A stretch of 64,000 nt of DNA from Bordetella parapertussis (GCA_943331005.2 CALQJX020000004.1:62001-126000); one strand, 5' to 3'; counted from the stretch's first letter, positions 1-9,312 are shown. Numbers and translations are program-made. The notes: generated by a model from the letters alone, not told the origin.

Positions 1-197
1 TGCAACATACGCTAGACGTAAAAGAAGATGTAAAATTCATGGACGCCGCCGACGCGGTTGCAGTAGCGCTTTGTCATCATTATCAGAGCAAGGTACTATC
101 TATAGAGGCCAAGGCTCCTGCAATAAAGAAAGGGCGGCAGAAGAAGACCGGTTCCTGGGAGTCATTTATTGCCCAGAATCCTGAACGAATAAAATAG
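1..197 (+). CDS. ruvC: Holliday junction resolvase RuvC, C-terminal end (partial)
   Basis: The window opens inside this gene. The frame starting at base 3 reads a 64-residue tail with the block MDAADAVAVALCHHY, which matches the C-terminal catalytic motif of RuvC (D-A-x-D-A-x-A-x-A-x-C-H-x), including the last catalytic Asp. It ends in a basic linker (KKGRQKKTGSWE) and TAG at 195-197. RuvC is the dimeric endonuclease that cleaves Holliday junctions with RuvAB. The N-terminal part lies upstream of the window. The assignment rests on the motif only. Confidence 0.75.
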   Translation, partial: QHTLDVKEDVKFMDAADAVAVALCHHYQSKVLSIEAKAPAIKKGRQKKTGSWESFIAQNPERIK

Positions 198-217
198 ATT
201 TTCTTGTTAACATATAT

Positions 218-235
218 TATATTTGCGTACTTTTG
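218..235 (+). promoter_or_regulatory. Bacteroidota -7 boxes upstream of response regulator
   Basis: Two overlapping matches to TAnnTTTG, TATATTTG (218-225) and TACTTTTG (228-235), lie about 57-67 bases before the regulator ATG. Either would give a leader of about 50-60 nt. Confidence 0.55.
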
Positions 236-291
236 ATGCTTGTCATTTATAATTATTATATTAGCACCAAGAAACCATACGTATTAAATTT

Positions 292-990
292 ATGTCGCAA
301 CCCAAACTGAAAATACTTTTAGTAGAAGACGACCCTGTTTTAGGGTATGTAGTAAAGGATTTTCTGCAGAAACAAGAATTTGAGGTAACACATTGTACAG
401 ATGGAGATGCCGCCTGGCATCAGTTCATGAAAAACATCTTTGACATCTGTTTGCTTGATATTATGCTGCCCGGAAAGAAGGATGGCATGGAGCTGGCAAA
501 TAGCATTCGTAAGAAGAACGAGAACATACCTATCATTCTGCTGTCTTCAAAGAACATGGATAACGATAAGATCGCCGGTTTTGAGAGTGGTGCAGATGAC
601 TACATAACAAAGCCTTACAATTTGCAGGAGCTCCTGATGCGTATTCAGGTATTTGTGAAGCGCAGCAAAAAGAAAGAAGACTCAGGGCCTTTATCATTCA
701 ACATCGGAGAACTTATTTTCGACTATACCAATCTGTTGCTGAAGAACGACAAGGTAGAATATCAGCTCACTCAGCGCGAGGCAGACTTGGTTCGCTATCT
801 GTGCCTCAATGCAAACAGGGTGCTTAAGCGCGATGAGATTCTGATGAGTGTTTGGGGCAAAGACGATTACTTCCTTGGCCGAAGCATGGATGTGTTCATC
901 ACCAAGATCAGGAAATACCTGAAAGCACAGACCGCAGCCAAGTTGCAGACCATACATGGTATTGGCTTCAAATTCAATTACGTTCAGTAA
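292..990 (+). CDS. OmpR/PhoB-family response regulator
   Basis: A 232-aa two-domain regulator. The N-terminal receiver (about 6-120) has the acidic pair E12-D13-D14, phosphoacceptor D56 in DICLLDIMLP, S85/S86 at the switch Thr/Ser position and K107-P108. The C-terminal winged-helix DNA-binding domain (about 135-230) has LTQREADLVRYL and ends in the wing-like HGIGFKFN. It should bind promoters when phosphorylated by a sensor kinase. No kinase gene is adjacent, so it is an orphan here; Bacteroidota RprY-type regulators are the closest general class. Start at ATG 292, downstream of two good -7 boxes. Confidence 0.9.
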   Translation: MSQPKLKILLVEDDPVLGYVVKDFLQKQEFEVTHCTDGDAAWHQFMKNIFDICLLDIMLPGKKDGMELANSIRKKNENIPIILLSSKNMDNDKIAGFESGADDYITKPYNLQELLMRIQVFVKRSKKKEDSGPLSFNIGELIFDYTNLLLKNDKVEYQLTQREADLVRYLCLNANRVLKRDEILMSVWGKDDYFLGRSMDVFITKIRKYLKAQTAAKLQTIHGIGFKFNYVQ

Positions 991-1009
991 CAGTCAGTTA
1001 CTTATATAA

Positions 1010-1171
1010 TTATTTCACAGCAGGCGCCGCAGGTGCCTGCTGTGTTGTTTTCTGCTTTTCCAGTTGCCTGTGCCTCAGTTCTTTCAGTAATGCATAACAT
1101 ACAGGTAGCACCATTACGGCCAGAAAGCCTATGGCAATGATCTTTCCTTTAGAGCTTGATTTTTCGTCCAC
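1010..1171 (-). CDS. Small single-pass membrane protein, unknown
   Basis: A 53-aa reading frame starting at GTG 1171: short polar N-terminus (VDEKSSSKGK), a hydrophobic segment at about residues 11-29 (IIAIGFLAVMVLPVCYALL), then a charged region (KELRHRQLEKQK) and an Ala/Pro-rich tail. It begins 20 bases after the stop of the MutS-like gene on the same strand, so it is probably cotranscribed. There is no ATG, and the frame stays open upstream into the MutS-like gene, so the start is uncertain. Role unknown; the transmembrane plus charged-tail pattern and the operon position are the only support. Confidence 0.5.
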   Translation of the reverse strand: MDEKSSSKGKIIAIGFLAVMVLPVCYALLKELRHRQLEKQKTTQQAPAAPAVK

Positions 1172-1191
1172 TTGTTGTTGGTGTTTGTTTG

Positions 1192-2523
1192 TTAAATCTT
1201 CTTGTTTTTGTGCAGTTGATCTATAACTCCTTCCTGTTGCAATATCAGGTAGCCTATCCGGTCGTTCGATATGCCTTCTTTTATTTGGTAGGTAAACTGA
1301 TAGCTACCTCCTGCAGAAATATTGGTGACAAAGTAAGCAAAAAGAATTCTGTTGTCTGTACCGAATTGTTGTGCCACCTCATATAAATGGGTAGATAATG
1401 CCATTATGTGATTGGGGTGATGCATCAATCCGTCAACTACAGCCTTGGTACATTCATAGGCATCGTGCACATTGGTGCCTTTAAACAATTCGTCCATCAG
1501 TGCCAGGTGAGGTCGTTCTTCGCCTATGCGTGCTGCTATCTGTTTCATTCTTTGCACCTCCGCAAAGAAGTAACTTTCACCCTTTAGTATATTGTCTTCG
1601 GCATGCATATTGGTAATGATGCCATGCATGAAGCTGGTGCGTAATTTTTTTGCAGGTACACCCATGCCCACATGTGCCAGCAGAGAACTTACCCCCAGTG
1701 CCCGCAGGAATGTGGTTTTGCCCGACATGTTGGCGCCCGTAAGCAGTAGGAAATTCCGCTGTGCACCAAAAGACATATCGTAGGCAATGGGTTGTTGCAG
1801 CAGCGGGTGCCATATGCCCCTAGCCTCGAAGGTGACAGGAAGTTCAGGCAGCAACTCCGGGAAAACCCAGCCATGTTCTTTAGTGGCGCACGCCATAGAC
1901 TGCCAGGCATCCATGCGTGCATAAATCCCAATAAGGCGGAAAGTTATATTCTTCAGTTCTCTCCTGGATCTGTATTGCAGTAATTGCAGTTCGCTGAAGC
2001 TGGTGCTGCCGGTTACCGCCAGCAGTCTTTCGGTAAGCGGATGTTGCAGCTCTGCCTGTATTGCGGAGAGCTGTAGCTGCATCAGTTGTGGCAGGTCGGG
2101 CAGTTGCAGCATGGCTGCCAGTTCTGTACACCCTTTCAGAAAGTCTGAAAGATGAGATACAGAGAACTTGGTAAAGAAATATTCCCGCTTATTGAACATC
2201 TTCTGCAAAACCTGTGAGAGTCTACCCGCAATGCCGCCTGCAGGAGGTGCGGTATTGTCGGCAGATTCATAGAATTTATCCAGCATCACCAGTGTACCAT
2301 TGGATATGACAGTTGGCCATTTATCGAGATGCGCACACCAGAACCTGACAGCGTCCTGCAGCCTCATTAGTTCTTCGTAAGTAGCCGGAGGATGCTGTAT
2401 GTGTCGTTGTAACGCTTCGCGCCCTTCCTGTGTGGTGGTGCGGTTGATGAGTGCAAACACCCCGCTGCTCCCGTCTGTAGGAAATATAGAAAGGTCCTTA
2501 AGGGTGGTTTTGTCGTTTTGCAT
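1192..2523 (-). CDS. Short MutS-family ATPase (core and ATPase domains only)
   Basis: 443 aa, about half the length of MutS. It lacks the mismatch-binding and connector domains and consists of a helical core/lever region (about 1-240) and the ABC-type MutS ATPase. Walker A is GANMSGKTTF (about 263-272) and Walker B/signature is LALMDELFKGTN (about 340-351), followed by ALSTHLYE (H-loop-like). Such short MutS relatives are common in Bacteroidota and are not proven mismatch-repair enzymes. It lies 9 bases downstream of dihydroorotase on the same strand. Confidence 0.85.
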   Translation of the reverse strand: MQNDKTTLKDLSIFPTDGSSGVFALINRTTTQEGREALQRHIQHPPATYEELMRLQDAVRFWCAHLDKWPTVISNGTLVMLDKFYESADNTAPPAGGIAGRLSQVLQKMFNKREYFFTKFSVSHLSDFLKGCTELAAMLQLPDLPQLMQLQLSAIQAELQHPLTERLLAVTGSTSFSELQLLQYRSRRELKNITFRLIGIYARMDAWQSMACATKEHGWVFPELLPELPVTFEARGIWHPLLQQPIAYDMSFGAQRNFLLLTGANMSGKTTFLRALGVSSLLAHVGMGVPAKKLRTSFMHGIITNMHAEDNILKGESYFFAEVQRMKQIAARIGEERPHLALMDELFKGTNVHDAYECTKAVVDGLMHHPNHIMALSTHLYEVAQQFGTDNRILFAYFVTNISAGGSYQFTYQIKEGISNDRIGYLILQQEGVIDQLHKNKKI

Positions 2524-2532
2524 CTGCGGGGT

Positions 2533-3864
2533 TTATCTGTCAAATCTCATACGAGCCCCCATTACATGGTCGTATACTTTGCCCAGTTCATATACTTTCT
2601 CGCCATTTACAAAGGTAGTATGTACAGTAGCAGGGAAGGTGTGTCCTTCAAAAGGAGACCAGCCACATTTGTAAAGGATGTTTTCTTTACTAACTGTATA
2701 TGGCATGTTCAGGTTCACCAATACCAGATCGGCATGGTAGCCTTCGCGTATATAACCACGTTCTGCTATCTGGAAACAGCGGGCAGGTGCGTGGCACATT
2801 TTCTCTACTACTTTTTCCAGCGATATGCGGCCTTCTTTCACGTACTGCAGCATTAGCGGCAGCGAGTGCTGCACCAGTGGTATGCCCGATGGGGCTTTCT
2901 GGTAGGGTTGTTGTTTTTCTTCCCATGTATGTGGCGCATGGTCAGTTGCAATTATGTCCAGTCTGTCATCGAGCAGGGCTTCCCACAGGGCTGCTTTGTT
3001 TTCTGCTGCCTTTATTGCAGGATTGCATTTTATCAGGTTGCCGAAACGGGCATAGTCATCTGCTGTAAAGTGCAGGTGATGTACACAAACTTCAGATGTG
3101 ATGCGTTTATCTTCCAGCGGCATCATATTGGTGAAGAGCTGCAGCTCTCGGGCTGTAGATATATGCAATATATGCAGCCTGGTGCCATGTTGTTTGGCAA
3201 GCTGCACGGCCGAGAAGGAACTTGCAAAACAGGCTTCTTCATTGCGGATGATGGGATGGAAAGATGCATTGTCTGCATCCGGATATTTTGCTTTGTTGGC
3301 GTTGATCACATTCTCATCTTCGCAGTGGGTAGCTATGAGCAGCTCGGACTCAGAGAATAGCTTGCCCAGAGTTAAGTAGTTATCTACCAGCATATCACCG
3401 GTGCTCGAACCCATAAATATCTTCACACCACATACATCCTTCTTCTTCTCATTAGTGCGCAGTACTTCATCGGCATTGGTATTAGAAACACCCATGAAGA
3501 AGGAATAGTTGGCTATAGAAGTGCCTGATGCAATTCTGTACTTGTCTTCTAGTAATTCCTGTGTCAGCGCAGCCGGATTGGTGTTGGGCATTTCCATAAA
3601 AGATGTAACGCCACCTGCCACAGCAGAGCGTGCTTCAGAGCCTATGGTAGCCTTGTGTGTAAGACCCGGTTCACGAAAGTGTACCTGATCGTCTATAGCG
3701 CCTGGCAGCAGATGCAGGCCTTCTGCATTAATGACAGTACAGTTGCCCGTAGGTTCTATGTTGCTGTCTATGCGTTCTATGCGTCCGTCTTTAATAAGTA
3801 CGTCCTGTATCTTGCTTACGCCTTCGTTTACAACCGTTGCGTTCTTTATAAGTTTTGAAAACAT
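2533..3864 (-). CDS. pyrC: Dihydroorotase
   Basis: 443 aa from ATG 3864; an in-frame upstream ATG at 3885 adds seven unconserved residues and is less likely. Amidohydrolase fold of the AllB/class I type: metal-site region GAIDDQVHFREPG, then VKIFMGSSTG (carboxylated-Lys region), HCED, HILHIS and TDHAPHT. It cyclises carbamoyl aspartate to dihydroorotate in pyrimidine synthesis. The D-x-H-x-H metal motif reads D-D-Q-V-H, so Gln60 replaces the first His. I believe this is common in Bacteroidota homologues, but it is from memory. Served by a -7 box at 3911-3918. Confidence 0.88.
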   Translation of the reverse strand: MFSKLIKNATVVNEGVSKIQDVLIKDGRIERIDSNIEPTGNCTVINAEGLHLLPGAIDDQVHFREPGLTHKATIGSEARSAVAGGVTSFMEMPNTNPAALTQELLEDKYRIASGTSIANYSFFMGVSNTNADEVLRTNEKKKDVCGVKIFMGSSTGDMLVDNYLTLGKLFSESELLIATHCEDENVINANKAKYPDADNASFHPIIRNEEACFASSFSAVQLAKQHGTRLHILHISTARELQLFTNMMPLEDKRITSEVCVHHLHFTADDYARFGNLIKCNPAIKAAENKAALWEALLDDRLDIIATDHAPHTWEEKQQPYQKAPSGIPLVQHSLPLMLQYVKEGRISLEKVVEKMCHAPARCFQIAERGYIREGYHADLVLVNLNMPYTVSKENILYKCGWSPFEGHTFPATVHTTFVNGEKVYELGKVYDHVMGARMRFDR

Positions 3865-3910
3865 ATCAGTATATTCGCCCCACACATGGGTGCACTTTTT
3901 TAGGATAGTG

Positions 3911-3918
3911 CAAAGTTA
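3911..3918 (-). promoter_or_regulatory. -7 box for pyrC transcript
   Basis: Reads TAACTTTG on the minus strand, a match to TAnnTTTG, 46 bases upstream of the pyrC ATG at 3864. Confidence 0.55.
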
Positions 3919-3945
3919 CCGAATACACTTTTGAAAATCTTCTTT

Positions 3946-5748
3946 ATGCTAAAGAAAGCCATATTTGCTTCCGCCTCTTTATTGTTTGCTGTAGGTGCAG
4001 GTGCACAGACCACTTTCCTGCCTTTGGGCTCAGAAGGGTACCACAATCTGGATCGTTGGGAAACACTTTCCGGTCGTTTGTGCGATAGTCTGGCAAATGG
4101 CGATAAGCCGGAGTCGAGAAGGAATCTGGTACATTTCATAGAGTCTATATCGGGCAATACCAATGTGGTGCAGCGATACGACTCTGCAGGAAACCTGGAA
4201 ATGAATATCAGGATGAAACAAGCCAGCGATATTGATAAGTACAATATGCAGCAGATGGTATCTGAAAGCGGCGAATGGGCTGCTGATGAGAATGGCGCCA
4301 TCAGTTCAAAACGCGATATTTTCAATACTTTCTACAAAAAGCAATACAACCTGGGTTATGTAAAGACAAACAACTTCTTTGCTGTAGTAAACCCGGTAAT
4401 GGTTGGTACAGGCCTTATGCAGTCCAATACTCCCGCTAATGATCCCGTAACCGGTAATGCCATTCCCAAAATGATCACAGCCAACAGTCAGGGTGCAGAG
4501 ATACGCGGTTGGATAGGCAAAAAGATAGGCTTTTACACCATGATGACGGATAATCAGGAGAAGTTCCCATATCATGTGAACAACTGGGCGCAGAAAAAAC
4601 TGGAGGCAGTGCCCGGTGCCGATTATTTCAAAAAGACAGTTAATCAGTTTGGCGGATACGACTATCTGCAGGTGAGCGGTTATGTAAATGCCGACATTGT
4701 GAAGAACCACCTCAACGCCACTTTTGGTTATGGCAAGCATTTCTTTGGCGATGGTTTTACCAGTCTGTTCCTTACAGACAATTCTTCAAATATGCCGTTC
4801 ATGAAGTTGCAGATGCGCATCTGGAAACTGAACTACGAATGTTTGTACCTGGAACTGACTCCGCAATACATAAAAGGTGCAGACCACGTAAACACACATA
4901 AATACTCTACCATGCGCTACCTGAACATGAATGCTACCCGCTGGCTGAATGTAGGCCTCTTCGAGGCGCAGGTATTCGGTCGTACTGGTGGTTATGAAAT
5001 ATCTTACCTCAATCCGGTTATTTTGAGCACTGCTATGAGCCGCTACAACGGCGCCGGCGACAAATCTTTGCTGGGCTTCAGTGCCAAGGCGCTGGTTGCT
5101 AACAACTTCCAGTTCTATGGCCAGTTCATTCTCAACGAGTTCAAAATAAAAGAACTAACAGGCAGCAACAAATGGTATGGCAACAAATGGGGTGTGCAGG
5201 TAGGTGGTAAATATTTCAATGCTTTCGGGCTGAAGAATGTGGACCTGCAGGGCGAAATAGATGCTGTACGTCCTTATGTATATTCAGCACAGGATACGCT
5301 GGCCAACTATACCAACTACAATCAGCCGCTGGCCGATCCGCTGGGGTCTGGATTCATAAAGGCAATTGGTCAGATCCGCTACCAGCCAGTTAAGAATCTT
5401 ACACTTACCGCAAGAGCCACTTACTATATGAGGGGCAATGATACCGGCAGCAAGAATTTCGGTAATAATGTGTTCAAAGCATATCCTACTGCTGCCTATC
5501 AGTATGGGGTGAAGATGATCAACGGTCCTGAGAGTCAGTGCAAGATCGTGAGCCTGAATGCATCTTACCAGATCCGCCGCAATATGTTCCTGGATCTGGG
5601 TGGCGTTTACCGCAACTATGTGAATGTAGACAATGCATATCCGGTCTCTTCAACTACCGGTACAAACAGTAGTGCGCTTACCTCTACCTATGTTTATTTC
5701 GGTGTGCGCATCAATTCAGCTATGCGCAGGGCCTACGACTTCTTCTGA
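3946..5748 (+). CDS. Wzi/RemB-like outer-membrane beta-barrel protein
   Basis: 600 aa from ATG 3946, with signal peptide MLKKAIFASASLLFAVGAGA then Gln. The middle holds the family block YGKHFFGDGFTSLFLTDNSS followed by alternating aromatic beta-strand segments (QMRIWKLNYECLYLEL, FQFYGQFILNEFKI) and GGVYRNY/YVYFGVRIN near the end, ending in F as outer-membrane barrels do. Proteins with this layout are annotated as capsule assembly Wzi-family or gliding protein RemB in Bacteroidota. An outer-membrane role in polysaccharide or gliding is family inference. It diverges from pyrC. Confidence 0.7.
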   Translation: MLKKAIFASASLLFAVGAGAQTTFLPLGSEGYHNLDRWETLSGRLCDSLANGDKPESRRNLVHFIESISGNTNVVQRYDSAGNLEMNIRMKQASDIDKYNMQQMVSESGEWAADENGAISSKRDIFNTFYKKQYNLGYVKTNNFFAVVNPVMVGTGLMQSNTPANDPVTGNAIPKMITANSQGAEIRGWIGKKIGFYTMMTDNQEKFPYHVNNWAQKKLEAVPGADYFKKTVNQFGGYDYLQVSGYVNADIVKNHLNATFGYGKHFFGDGFTSLFLTDNSSNMPFMKLQMRIWKLNYECLYLELTPQYIKGADHVNTHKYSTMRYLNMNATRWLNVGLFEAQVFGRTGGYEISYLNPVILSTAMSRYNGAGDKSLLGFSAKALVANNFQFYGQFILNEFKIKELTGSNKWYGNKWGVQVGGKYFNAFGLKNVDLQGEIDAVRPYVYSAQDTLANYTNYNQPLADPLGSGFIKAIGQIRYQPVKNLTLTARATYYMRGNDTGSKNFGNNVFKAYPTAAYQYGVKMINGPESQCKIVSLNASYQIRRNMFLDLGGVYRNYVNVDNAYPVSSTTGTNSSALTSTYVYFGVRINSAMRRAYDFF

Positions 5749-5758
5749 TAACAGATTA

Positions 5759-6859
5759 TTACAACTGGTTAAGCCAATCACCAATAACTTCCTTGTGTTG
5801 GTGGTAGCCGCTCATGCCCGAAGGCAGGTAGGGGAAAGAGGCTGCTGCGTGCAGTGCTTTCTTCAGGTCGAAGCCGGCCTGCCGTGTACTGTAAAAGATA
5901 CCCTTTTTATGTAGTTGTTTGCCCAGGTATTGCTGTTCTGTCTGGCCGGGGGTGGGTATCAGTATCGCTTTTTTGTTGATGGCTGCCAGATCCATAATAG
6001 TGGAGTAGCCGCTGCGGCAAACCACCATAGCAGCCTGTTGCAGGGCAGAGATCAGTTGATCATTGTCCAGTCTGCGGTAATGGGTAATGTGTGGCGGTAT
6101 ATTTTCAGGTACTACAGCACCTTCGGTTCCTTCCACAAATACTATTTGCTCATTCATTTGCAAAGCCTGTTCCCACAGCATACGCGATAGTGAGGTCCTT
6201 TGCGGCTCTGGTCCCGATAATAAAATCAATATTGCAGGTTCTTGCTGCCGGATAGTATTTTCCGGTATATCTGCCAGACGAGATAGTGGTCCTATATACC
6301 GGAAATTGTCAGGCATTTGCGCAGGGTGTGCCAGCTCGCCTGCAAGTGTAGGGTCAGCAGCATTGTCTGCTATCCAGGTAGTGTTGAACCTGTTCAGATG
6401 TTTATAGTGTAGTTGCTGTACTAAATTGTCGGCAGTACTGCCCAAACCCATCATTATACGCAGTTGATGGGTCATTATAACACAGGGTATTGTAGGGTGG
6501 TGCAGTCCATACCTGTTATCCGATATGATGCCATCCAGTTGCAACAACACTGCCTGTTGCTGTAGCCATTCATTTTCCTGCTTTATACTATTCAGCAGCC
6601 GGGGCAATTGGCTCAGTATGCCTGCCTGAGCCAACCTGTTCCAGGCAGAGTAAGTGACATTATACCCCTCCAGATAGATAGAATTGATAGGTCTATCAAA
6701 ATAGCGGTTTACCATGCGTTGCTGTGCTCCATTGCCCGCCAATATTGGGTTGTGACCCAGTTGCAGCAGGTGTGCTATTATGGGAATGCATCTGGTGGTG
6801 TGCCCTGCTCCCCAGTCTAGTGGTGCTACCAGTATATTTTTAGGTTTGGGAATCGGCAA
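5759..6859 (-). CDS. MurG-like (GT28-type) glycosyltransferase
   Basis: 366 aa. The N-terminus NILVAPLDWGAGHTTRCIPI carries the Gly-rich loop and GH motif of MurG-like GT-B enzymes; the C-terminal half has the donor-binding region VVCRSGYSTIMDLAAINKKAILIPTPGQTEQ, typical of nucleotide-sugar binding in this fold. It should transfer a sugar (perhaps GlcNAc-like) to a lipid or surface acceptor; the substrate cannot be read. Convergent with the Wzi/RemB-like gene (10 bases apart). It is not MurG itself, because the N-terminal motif differs and no peptidoglycan genes surround it. Confidence 0.75.
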   Translation of the reverse strand: MPIPKPKNILVAPLDWGAGHTTRCIPIIAHLLQLGHNPILAGNGAQQRMVNRYFDRPINSIYLEGYNVTYSAWNRLAQAGILSQLPRLLNSIKQENEWLQQQAVLLQLDGIISDNRYGLHHPTIPCVIMTHQLRIMMGLGSTADNLVQQLHYKHLNRFNTTWIADNAADPTLAGELAHPAQMPDNFRYIGPLSRLADIPENTIRQQEPAILILLSGPEPQRTSLSRMLWEQALQMNEQIVFVEGTEGAVVPENIPPHITHYRRLDNDQLISALQQAAMVVCRSGYSTIMDLAAINKKAILIPTPGQTEQQYLGKQLHKKGIFYSTRQAGFDLKKALHAAASFPYLPSGMSGYHQHKEVIGDWLNQL

Positions 6860-6888
6860 TATTCTTTATTTTTACAAAAGTAGATTTT

Positions 6889-7038
6889 ATGAAAAGAACT
6901 AAAGCGATTCGTCTGGTGATTTATTTGTTTGCCGCTGGTATGCTCCTTACTATGGCAGAGGGTTGCAAAAGCAGCCGTCATTGTGGCTGTGGTTCCGATA
7001 TAGGAGCACTCTACAAGCCATCGAAGAGAAACAGATAG
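6889..7038 (+). CDS. Small Cys-containing lipoprotein candidate
   Basis: 49 aa: MKRTKAIRLV, a hydrophobic stretch (IYLFAAGMLLTM), then AEGC as a loose lipobox with Cys26, and a short mature part with HCGCGSD (three further Cys within it and nearby) and a basic C-terminus KPSKRNR. Divergent from the glycosyltransferase, 29 bases from its start. It has the form of many Bacteroidota mini-lipoproteins. Function unknown. Confidence 0.6.
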   Translation: MKRTKAIRLVIYLFAAGMLLTMAEGCKSSRHCGCGSDIGALYKPSKRNR

Positions 7039-7076
7039 TGCCGGCACATCAGTTCCAACTGTAAATAGTATCATTT

Positions 7077-7316
7077 ATGTGGTATAGAAGGCGTGTATGG
7101 ACACATTATGCAAAAAATATCATTGCGGTCGACATAGAGTCGGCTACACTACTCGCATCTCATATCCGTCGCAACTTTCTCAATAAAGAATACACAAAAG
7201 TGCTGGAGGTTATAGATCTGCAACGCTACAAGATCATCAGTAATGCCGGAAAGGTGCAGGTGGCCCTTCGCGAAAAACGCAACAAGCCTTTTATTTTCGT
7301 TGCCTGTAAAAACTGA
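7077..7316 (+). CDS. Hypothetical 79-aa basic protein
   Basis: Begins 38 bases after the small lipoprotein and is rich in Lys/Arg, with no signal peptide or transmembrane segment: ATLLASHIRRNFLNKEYTKV, then ISNAGKVQVALREKRNKPF. No family recognised. Kept because no gene overlaps it and its composition looks coding, but it could be a chance frame. Confidence 0.4.
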   Translation: MWYRRRVWTHYAKNIIAVDIESATLLASHIRRNFLNKEYTKVLEVIDLQRYKIISNAGKVQVALREKRNKPFIFVACKN

Positions 7317-7445
7317 TGTCCGGCCTTTTTCTCTTATTTGTTCCTATTTCCGGTTAATGATAGTAAATAGATATTTCCTATAGAGACTTTTCTATATCAG
7401 GCTCTTTTGAGCGTTCTGCCTTACATCTAAAATCACTTTTTTCCA

Positions 7446-7453
7446 TACCTTTG
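7446..7453 (+). promoter_or_regulatory. -7 box for etfBA
   Basis: TACCTTTG, an exact TAnnTTTG match, 55 bases before the etfB ATG, preceded by a T-rich run. Confidence 0.6.
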
Positions 7454-7507
7454 CCCCGTTTTTACCCCTGTCTGTTTTTCTCTTTTAATCTTTGAACTAT
7501 TTCGAAT

Positions 7508-8251
7508 ATGAAAATATTAGTTTGTATATGTCCGGTGCCGGATACCACAACCAAGATCGCTTTCAGCGATAACAACACCACTTTAAATACGCAGGGTGTT
7601 ACTTTCATCATCAATCCATATGATGAATGGTACTCTCTGGTGCGTGCCCTGGAGCTGAAAGAAGCTGATGCTACAACCGTGATACACCTCGTTACAGTTG
7701 GTAAAGCCGATGCTGAACCGGTTATCCGAAAGGCGCTGGCGCTTGGTGGCGATGAGGCTATCCGTATAGATGCCGATAGCAACGACCCATATGTGGTAGC
7801 TGCGCAGATCGCTGCATTTGCTCAGGCCGAAGGTTATGATCTGGTGCTTTGCGGTAAAGAGTCTATTGATTACAACAATGGTACATTAGGTGCTATGCTG
7901 GCCGAGCTGCTGGATATGAACTACATCGGTTTCGCTTCTAAAGTAGACGTTGCTGGTAGAACTGTTACCGTTCAGCGTGAAATTGATGGCGGAGACGAAA
8001 CAGATGCTTGCGATATGCCACTGGTAATATCTTGCCAGAAAGGTGTTGCAGAAGCACGTATACCAAACATGCGCGGCATTATGGCTGCACGCACCAAGCC
8101 GCTGAAAGTGGTTGCTGCTGCTGCTATAGATGCTGTAAGCACTATTGTTTCTTACGAGATGCTTGTTGCTAAAACAGGTGTAAAAATGATTGCTGCAGAT
8201 AATATGGACGAGTTGGTGAGCTTGCTGCACAACGAAGCCAAGGTAATATAA
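7508..8251 (+). CDS. etfB: Electron transfer flavoprotein, beta subunit
   Basis: 247 aa, full family length. Starts MKILVCICPVPDTT; has INPYDEWYSLVRALELKE, the ETF-beta signature around LCGKESIDYNNGTLGAMLAELLD, and MPLVISCQKGVAEARIPNM. Forms the FAD/AMP-binding heterodimer with EtfA, shuttling electrons from acyl-CoA dehydrogenases to the quinone pool. Directly followed by etfA (86 bases) and served by the -7 box at 7446. Confidence 0.95.
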   Translation: MKILVCICPVPDTTTKIAFSDNNTTLNTQGVTFIINPYDEWYSLVRALELKEADATTVIHLVTVGKADAEPVIRKALALGGDEAIRIDADSNDPYVVAAQIAAFAQAEGYDLVLCGKESIDYNNGTLGAMLAELLDMNYIGFASKVDVAGRTVTVQREIDGGDETDACDMPLVISCQKGVAEARIPNMRGIMAARTKPLKVVAAAAIDAVSTIVSYEMLVAKTGVKMIAADNMDELVSLLHNEAKVI

Positions 8252-8337
8252 TGCAGGTAGGTAAATAGGTAGAAAAGCCGGTTCAGCTATAATTGCTATC
8301 GTTTTTTCACTCTTTCACTCTTTTAACTTTATTTCAA

Positions 8338-9312
8338 ATGTCAGTAATAGTATTAACAGAACATGCGCAGGGCGCATTCAAAAAGAAATCTTTCGAAGCG
8401 GTGCAGTATGCCGCTCATATAGCTAGCGCTATGGGTACTACTGTTACAGCGGTGGCGCTGGGTAATGCCAATGCAGCCGAAATGCAGGCGCTGGGTGCCT
8501 ATGGTGCGCAGAAAGTATTGCATATAGCCGATGCCCGTCTCGATGAGCTCAACTCTCGTGCCTATACAAAAGCCCTGCTGGCAGCTGCTCAGCAGGAAAA
8601 TGCCAAGGTGATCATTTGCCTGCACGATACTACAGGCAAGGCGGTGGCGCCACGTGTGGCTGCCCGTCTCAAGGCTGGTCTGGCCGGCGGTGCGGTAGAC
8701 TATCCGGTAATGACTGATGGCTTTGTGGTAAAAAAGAACGTTTTCTCAGGCAAGGCTTTCGCATTTGTGAAGATCAGCAGCGATGTTAAGGTCATCACAC
8801 TTATGCCCAATACTTTTGGAGTTGTAAAAGGCGAAGGCGCCGCTACTGTTGAAACGCTTTCTGTTGCTTTCGATGCTGCCGATTTTGGTGTGCAGGTGAA
8901 AGAAGTGAGCAAGGCTTCCGGCAGTGTACCGCTTTCTGAGGCTGAACTGGTGGTGAGTGGTGGTCGTGGTCTGAAAGGCCCGGAGAACTGGGGTCTTATT
9001 GAAAACCTCGCTACAGAACTGGGTGCGGCAACTGCCTGTTCTCGTCCGGTTGCCGATTCTCATTGGCGTCCGCACCATGAACACGTTGGTCAGACCGGTG
9101 GTACTATCCGTCCAAACCTATACATTGCTGCGGGCATCTCTGGTGCTATTCAGCATCTGGCAGGTGTCAATGGTTCTAAAACCATAGTAGTGATCAACAA
9201 AGACCCTGAAGCTCCGTTCTTCAAAGCGGCAGATTATGGTGTACTTGGCGATGTTTTCGAGGTGTTGCCACGTCTTACAGAAGCAGTAAAGAAATTCAAA
9301 GCAACTCACTAA
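8338..9312 (+). CDS. etfA: Electron transfer flavoprotein, alpha subunit
   Basis: 324 aa from ATG 8338; the frame is open further upstream, but MSVIVLTEHAQGAFKKKSFE is the conserved N-terminus. The C-terminal FAD-binding domain has VSGGRGLKGPENW, ACSRPVADSHWRP, GQTGGTIRPNLYIAAGISGAI and INKDPEAPFFKAADYGVLGD, all ETF-alpha hallmarks. Partner of EtfB. A strong terminator follows. Confidence 0.95.
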   Translation: MSVIVLTEHAQGAFKKKSFEAVQYAAHIASAMGTTVTAVALGNANAAEMQALGAYGAQKVLHIADARLDELNSRAYTKALLAAAQQENAKVIICLHDTTGKAVAPRVAARLKAGLAGGAVDYPVMTDGFVVKKNVFSGKAFAFVKISSDVKVITLMPNTFGVVKGEGAATVETLSVAFDAADFGVQVKEVSKASGSVPLSEAELVVSGGRGLKGPENWGLIENLATELGAATACSRPVADSHWRPHHEHVGQTGGTIRPNLYIAAGISGAIQHLAGVNGSKTIVVINKDPEAPFFKAADYGVLGDVFEVLPRLTEAVKKFKATH

